DNA of 64,000 nucleotides from Trypanosoma brucei gambiense DAL972. Its lineage: Eukaryota; Euglenozoa; Kinetoplastea; Trypanosomatida; Trypanosomatidae. Position numbers and translations under genes: made by a program. This document shows, piece after piece, positions 59,592 to 64,000 of this stretch. The notes under the pieces are model-generated. The model searched no databases. It was not told where the DNA came from and was given only the letters and a program-made list of their open reading frames with translations. Where the stretch lies: NCBI RefSeq assembly GCF_000210295.1, contig NC_026744.1, positions 2,294,001 to 2,358,000 on the forward strand. The letters are read 5' to 3'. Every line of letters starts with the position of its first letter. Position 1 is the first letter of the stretch.

Positions 59592-60171
59592 GTCAAAAAT
59601 TATTGAAAACAAAATGAAGATATATATTTTTTGAAAAATGTTTTTAGTTCAAAAAAAAAAATTTTAACACTTCAAAAGCTTACTAAATAAAATGATCGTA
59701 AAATAACTCACAAAAAAATTACGATAAACAACAACCATTATAACAATTTCCACAAATCTCCTTTTCAATAAACAAAGTTAAGAATACATATATACATTCA
59801 AGCCAGGTTCACAGAAGGTATTATAGGAAGAGAACAACAAACACCTACTACAGAAACAAATGTTAAAACAACAACAGTAACAAACATTAAAGAAAAATAT
59901 CAGGTAGAAAAAATGGTTTTCCCTACATGCCACCACAAAAGCATGTTCCGCATATCCACTATAATTATACTGTTGTTCCCAGATATACGGGTGTGCGCCT
60001 AAAGGGACAGGTGACGTTCAAATTGGATATCCCTCCCATTGTTGACCGTATCTCACATTATTGGATATGTTGTAATCACTGACGGCTTGCTGTGAACTGC
60101 CACAGCTGTACACATGCACACACATGTGATTCGGTTTTTCTTCTCCCAATATCCTTCCTTTCATATAATAT

Positions 60172-60173
60172 AG
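60172..60173 (+). promoter_or_regulatory. Candidate trans-splice acceptor AG, Pol kappa copy 1
   Basis: The pyrimidine-rich stretch at 60132-60162 is followed by 'atataatatag'. The AG is about 115 bases before the ATG at 60288. The same sequence recurs in copy 2. Confidence 0.45.
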
Positions 60174-60287
60174 GCAACCACACAATATTGGCACAACACC
60201 TGCTATCAAACTACCCTAACCCAAGTGTCTGTTTGTTTCTTTACGTCACTGGGAGGGTTTTAACAAGAACTAACATTGAGTCTGACC

Positions 60288-62003
60288 ATGTGTGGGGGAG
60301 AAGAGAATGGTGGATTGGATCAGGCACATGTGTCCTACAGTGGCAGTGCGAGTGAGCAAAACATTGCGGAAATGATTGTAGACCCATCAGCTTCCCGTCA
60401 GCCCACAGCATTCCAACTCACACTCGATTGCAATAAGGCAGGAATGGGAAATGTGGATAAGGAACGTGTGGAAGCAATTATACGTAATGTATCTGAGGGT
60501 TCTTCCTTTTTGATGAATGAACAGCGGAAGGCTGAGGGTCGAGAGAAGCAACTGCAAGAACTCAAGCGGAAATCATCTCTCTTCACTCAGTTGTTGGGTG
60601 GTGAACGAAACGCTGCGCAGCGGACGCAGTGGGAGGTGAAGGTTTCCAAAATAGAACAGGAGCTTGAGGCTACGCGTCGACTGGGAACTTATATCCATTT
60701 AGACATGGACATGTTTTATGCTGCTGTTGAAATCAAGAAGCATCCGGAGTACGCCACCATTCCGCTTGCCATAGGCACAATAACGAGGCTGATAACAGCA
60801 AATTACATTGCGCGTGGACGTGGTATTCGTCAAGGTATGCCAGGTTTCCTTGCTCTAAAAATCTGCCCGAATTTGCTCATTCTGCCTCCTGATTTCGATG
60901 CTTACAATGAAGAATCCAATATCGTGCGCCGTATTGTTGCTGAATACGACCCTAATTATATCAGCTTTGGTTTGGATGACTTTACTCTCGAAGTAAGTGC
61001 CTACATAGAGCGTTTTGAGGGAACCAAAACAGCCGAAGATGTGGCTTCTGAACTGCGTGTGCGTGTATTTGGTGAAACAAAGTTGACAGCAAGTGCTGGT
61101 ATTGGACCCACTGCAGCACTTGCCAAGATTGCCAGTAATATTAATAAGCCGAATGGACAACATGATCTTAATCTTCATACCCGACAGGATGTGATGACAT
61201 ACGTCAGGGATTTGGGTCTACGTTCTGTGCCTGGTGTTGGGAAGGTTACGGAAGCTCTGTTGAAGGGACTGGGTATCACCACTCTCTCAGATATTTACGA
61301 TAGGCGTGTTGAACTTTGTTACATTTTGCACAATAATTTATTTCGCTTTTTGCTTGGAGCTTCCATTGGCATTATGCAATGGCCCGATGCAGCAACGGCA
61401 GCCAATACCGAGAATTGTGAGGGGGCTACTGGAGAGCAACGGAAGGCAATCAGTAGCGAGCGATCCATCACTACTCCACGAACCAAAGAAGGTATGCAGG
61501 AAATGGTTGATACCGTATTCAATGGCGCCTATGAAGAAATGCGGAAGAGTGAGATAATGTGTAGACGGATATCCCTCACAATTAGATGGGCCTCCTATCG
61601 TTATCAACAATACACAAAAAGTTTGATACAATATTCAGATGACTCTGCAACCCTTCGCCGCGCAGTAGACGAGCTCATGTTACCGCACGCTGCAAAGTAT
61701 TCAGAGATGTGTTTGTTGGGGGTACGTCTCTCGGACCTTATCTCTGCAAAAGACTTTCATATGAAAAGAAAGGGTGGTAACCAACTGTCTATTTCACAAT
61801 TTATTCGCCCCAAGAAGCTGGGTGAGGTAACAGCAACCACCGGTATAAAAAGGGAGAGGACTACTGAACCGAAAAAGGTTGTGGAAATAATAATATCATC
61901 AGATGACGAGGATGAGAATGATAGTGTTGGCTTGGCATCTAGCTCCACTGTACTCGTTTCAACTGGCAAAGGTACTGTTGAGAGGGAAGTTACCATAATT
62001 TAG
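60288..62003 (+). CDS. POLK: DNA polymerase kappa, array copy 1
   Basis: This 571-residue Y-family translesion polymerase extends primers across damaged bases. Residues 43-135 match the kappa-specific N-clasp ('AGMGNVDKERV', then 'TQWEVKVSKIEQELEATRRL'). The palm begins HLDMDMFYAAVE, with the first metal Asp at 139 and the Phe-Tyr steric gate at 143-144. The second catalytic motif, normally Asp-Glu, reads GLDDFTLEV, with D230-D231. The helix-hairpin-helix is 'LGLRSVPGVGKVTEALL'. The tail has a PCNA-binding motif QLSISQFI (499-506) and a SUMO-interaction-like VVEIIISSDDEDE (531-543). It lacks the zinc fingers of mammalian kappa. The frame starts on a TTG upstream; the first ATG is at 60288. 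Confidence 0.93.
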   Translation: MCGGEENGGLDQAHVSYSGSASEQNIAEMIVDPSASRQPTAFQLTLDCNKAGMGNVDKERVEAIIRNVSEGSSFLMNEQRKAEGREKQLQELKRKSSLFTQLLGGERNAAQRTQWEVKVSKIEQELEATRRLGTYIHLDMDMFYAAVEIKKHPEYATIPLAIGTITRLITANYIARGRGIRQGMPGFLALKICPNLLILPPDFDAYNEESNIVRRIVAEYDPNYISFGLDDFTLEVSAYIERFEGTKTAEDVASELRVRVFGETKLTASAGIGPTAALAKIASNINKPNGQHDLNLHTRQDVMTYVRDLGLRSVPGVGKVTEALLKGLGITTLSDIYDRRVELCYILHNNLFRFLLGASIGIMQWPDAATAANTENCEGATGEQRKAISSERSITTPRTKEGMQEMVDTVFNGAYEEMRKSEIMCRRISLTIRWASYRYQQYTKSLIQYSDDSATLRRAVDELMLPHAAKYSEMCLLGVRLSDLISAKDFHMKRKGGNQLSISQFIRPKKLGEVTATTGIKRERTTEPKKVVEIIISSDDEDENDSVGLASSSTVLVSTGKGTVEREVTII

Positions 62004-62474
62004 TGAAATGAGGACATCAGTCAATAGAAATTCCCACATTGCCCAATGGCATTCATATACAAATCACCTATACACAAGTACCCATAAACAAAACACATTA
62101 TACACATGTATTGTTATACAGCTATCATATGTTTTCATTTTTTGAAGTTATACTTTATATGGTTTATTACTTACATTGTTTTTTATTAAGCATGCTTGTG
62201 CTCATGTACAACCAGTGGAGCAACTGGCTAATAACTCCTTCATCTTTGTGCGGACACCTTGGTGTATCCTATACTTTCTTTGAGGCCTTCTAATCCAGGT
62301 ACTTTTTACACACTGTGACGCTAATAAGTGTAGTTCTTTCTTTTGATTAATGTCTACTGCGTGCAGTGATGCGAAAAAGTGTGTACTTTATTTGTATGTT
62401 TATCTTCGGGTTTGATTTGTTTGGTTGCTGATGGCAGTGGAAGGCCTCTGCAATTATGAAAACTCATAAGGAGG
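62004..62474. other. Spacer between Pol kappa copies
   Basis: This 471-bp segment follows copy 1. It lacks the pyrimidine-rich composition of other spacers and encodes no recognised protein. It belongs to the repeat unit by position, but the sequence before 59955 is different, so 59955/62475 is the array boundary visible here. Confidence 0.6.
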
Positions 62475-62691
62475 TCCACTATAATTATACTGTTGTTCCC
62501 AGATATACGGGTGTGCGCCTAAAGGGACAGGTGACGTTCAAATTGGATATCCCTCCCATTGTTGACCGTATCTCACATTATTGGATATGTTGTAATCACT
62601 GACGGCTTGCTGTGAACTGCCACAGCTGTACACATGCACACACATGTGATTCGGTTTTTCTTCTCCCAATATCCTTCCTTTCATATAATAT

Positions 62692-62693
62692 AG
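62692..62693 (+). promoter_or_regulatory. Candidate trans-splice acceptor AG, Pol kappa copy 2
   Basis: This lies exactly 2,520 bases after the copy 1 acceptor, in identical sequence. Both genes should therefore be spliced alike. Confidence 0.45.
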
Positions 62694-62807
62694 GCAACCA
62701 CACAATATTGGCACAACACCTGCTATCAAACTACCCTAACCCAAGTGTCTGTTTGTTTCTTTACGTCACTGGGAGGGTTTTAACAAGAACTAACATTGAG
62801 TCTGACC

Positions 62808-64000
62808 ATGTGTGGGGGAGAAGAGAATGGTGGATTGGATCAGGCACATGTGTCCTACAGTGGCAGTGCGAGTGAGCAAAACATTGCGGAAATGATTGTA
62901 GACCCATCAGCTTCCCGTCAGCCCACAGCATTCCAACTCACACTCGATTGCAATAAGGCAGGAATGGGAAATGTGGATAAGGAACGTGTCGCTGCAGTGA
63001 TACATGAGATGTCTGCGGGATCAGGGTACCTTTGCAATCAGCAGCGTTTATCAAAAGGTCGAGAGAAGCAACTGCAAGAGCTGAAGCGGAAATCATCTCT
63101 CTTCACTCAGTTGTTGGGTGGTGAACGAAACGCTGCGCAGCGGACGCAGTGGGAGGTGAAGGTTTCCAAAATAGAACAGGAGCTTGAGGCTACGCGTCGA
63201 CTGGGAACTTATATCCATTTAGACATGGACATGTTTTATGCTGCTGTTGAAATCAAGAAGCATCCGGAGTACGCCAACGTTCCGCTTGCAGTTGGAACTA
63301 AAACAATGCTAACAACCGCAAATTATGTTGCTAGAGGTTGTGGTGTCCGTCCTGGTATGCCAGGTTATATCGGATTGAAGATTTGCCCGAATTTGCTCAT
63401 TCTGCCTCCTGATTTCGATGCTTACAACGAGGAATCCAATACTGTGCGCCGTATTGTTGCTGAATACGACCCTAATTACATCAGCTTTGGTTTGGATGAA
63501 CTGACCCTTGAGGTAAGTGCCTACATAGAGCGCTTTGAGGGAACCAAAACAGCCGAAGATGTGGCTTCTGAACTGCGTGTACGTGTATTTGGTGAAACAA
63601 AGTTGACAGCAAGTGCTGGTATTGGACCCACTGCAGCACTTGCCAAGATTGCCAGTAATATTAATAAGCCGAATGGACAACATGATCTTAATCTTCATAC
63701 CCGACAGGATGTGATGACATACGTCAGGGATTTGGGTCTACGTTCTGTGCCTGGTATTGGGAAGGCTATGGAAGCTCTGTTGAAGGGACTGGGTATCACC
63801 ACTCTCTCAGATATTTACAATAGGCGTGTTGAACTTTGTTATATCTTTACCGAAAAAACATATCGCTTTTTGCTTGGAGCTTCCATTGGCATTATGCAAT
63901 GGCCCGATGCGTGCAATATACCGGGTGGCTCTGTCGATGATGGGACAGGTGTGGGAAGGAAGTCAGTTGGTAGTGAACGTACATTCAAAATATTGCAAAG
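62808..64000 (+). CDS. POLK: DNA polymerase kappa, array copy 2 (3' end outside window)
   Basis: The first 397 residues of a second Pol kappa are in the window. The N-terminal 60 residues are identical to copy 1. Copy 2 keeps the canonical active-site pair: GLDELTLEV, with D230 and E231. Its finger block 'GTKTMLTTANYVARGCGVRPGMPGY' resembles the canonical kappa finger ('ML.T.NY.AR..GVR..MPGF') more than copy 1's does. The N-clasp segment near 61-84 and the region after residue 365 are also recoded. The remaining stretches, such as 'ELRVRVFGETKLTASAGIGP', are identical. It starts at the equivalent ATG and is cut by the window edge, not by mutation. Confidence 0.92.
   Translation, partial: MCGGEENGGLDQAHVSYSGSASEQNIAEMIVDPSASRQPTAFQLTLDCNKAGMGNVDKERVAAVIHEMSAGSGYLCNQQRLSKGREKQLQELKRKSSLFTQLLGGERNAAQRTQWEVKVSKIEQELEATRRLGTYIHLDMDMFYAAVEIKKHPEYANVPLAVGTKTMLTTANYVARGCGVRPGMPGYIGLKICPNLLILPPDFDAYNEESNTVRRIVAEYDPNYISFGLDELTLEVSAYIERFEGTKTAEDVASELRVRVFGETKLTASAGIGPTAALAKIASNINKPNGQHDLNLHTRQDVMTYVRDLGLRSVPGIGKAMEALLKGLGITTLSDIYNRRVELCYIFTEKTYRFLLGASIGIMQWPDACNIPGGSVDDGTGVGRKSVGSERTFKILQ

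Larger units (their letters stand above)
54265..59954. other. 5.7-kb gene-free stretch, homopolymer-rich
   Basis: This is by far the longest gap in the window. On the + strand it is strongly T-rich at about 55860-58050, becomes purine-rich at about 58060-58200 and 58805-59010, and is T-rich again at 58340-58740 and 59258-59352. It includes AT-rich blocks at 55140-55230 and (TA)n at 59562-59591. No ORF longer than 100 codons lacks homopolymers, and no domain is recognised. It may be the end of one transcription unit, the beginning of another, or a long 3' UTR. Confidence 0.6.
59955..62474 (+). repeat. Tandem repeat unit 1 of Pol kappa array (2,520 bp)
   Basis: The unit starting at 59955 is repeated from 62475. 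Bases 59955-60469 are identical to 62475-62989, including 333 bp of upstream sequence with the likely splicing signals. After that, identity alternates with diverged blocks while the 2,520-base offset stays constant to at least 61390. Confidence 0.95.
62475..64000 (+). repeat. Tandem repeat unit 2 of Pol kappa array, truncated by window
   Basis: This unit is the second copy of the repeat starting at 59955 and runs off the right edge. More copies probably follow, as tandem Pol kappa arrays are known in T. brucei. Confidence 0.9.

Noticed and set aside
60018..60209. Minus-strand 63-residue ORF repeated at 62538-62729
   Set aside because: It is duplicated only because it lies in the repeat unit's 5' flank; it is antisense to the splice region of Pol kappa.

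Overview
The window is nuclear DNA of a kinetoplastid, almost certainly Trypanosoma brucei or a very close relative. The evidence is: every convincing gene is an intron-free ORF on the same (+) strand; the genes are separated by pyrimidine-rich spacers with AG trans-splice acceptors and simple repeats such as (TA)n, (GT)n and (TTA)n; and several families typical of trypanosomatids are present (amastins, a BILBO1-like protein, a U1-zinc-finger/RNase III protein of the mitochondrial editing type, a tandem DNA polymerase kappa array). From memory of T. brucei gene order this resembles chromosome 11, but that was not checked. No rRNA, convincing tRNA, CRISPR or bacterial-type operator is present.

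Layout. 1-9.2 kb: TPR/MYND protein (cut by the left edge), small membrane protein, membrane-anchored alpha-carbonic anhydrase-like protein, and a WD40 protein resembling the ribosome-biogenesis factor Utp17/WDR75. 9.2-16 kb: a hypothetical protein, a PIN-less Dis3-type RNase II exonuclease, and a protein that looks like a strongly diverged carnitine/choline acyltransferase. 16.8-23.4 kb: two unknown proteins that seem to be paralogues built from repeated beta-rich modules, then a C2H2 zinc-finger protein. 23.4-34 kb: a long spacer with a GC-rich islet, a katanin p60-type AAA ATPase, a large coiled-coil protein, and NADPH-cytochrome P450 reductase. 35-44 kb: BILBO1-like protein, RNase III/U1-zinc-finger mitochondrial protein, a second coiled-coil protein, a small J-protein, and a PDZ-like/AT-hook protein. 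45.9-54.3 kb: HAD-family phosphatase, two amastins, and a CCCH zinc-finger protein. 54.3-59.9 kb: a 5.7-kb gene-empty, homopolymer-rich stretch. 59.95-64 kb: start of a tandem array of DNA polymerase kappa genes with a 2,520-bp period; the second copy is cut by the right edge.

As usual in trypanosomes, neighbouring genes are probably co-transcribed by RNA polymerase II without sharing a pathway; expression is set by trans-splicing, polyadenylation and 3' UTRs. Loose functional themes are cytoskeleton and flagellar pocket (katanin, BILBO1-like, two coiled-coil proteins), RNA metabolism (Dis3-like, RNase III, Utp17-like, CCCH and C2H2 fingers), the cell surface (carbonic anhydrase-like, amastins) and DNA damage tolerance (Pol kappa). 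The most unusual observations are the mosaic Pol kappa copies, in which near-identical backbone alternates with recoded catalytic and finger blocks, the repeated-module protein pair, the degenerate acyltransferase-like protein and the BILBO1-like protein.
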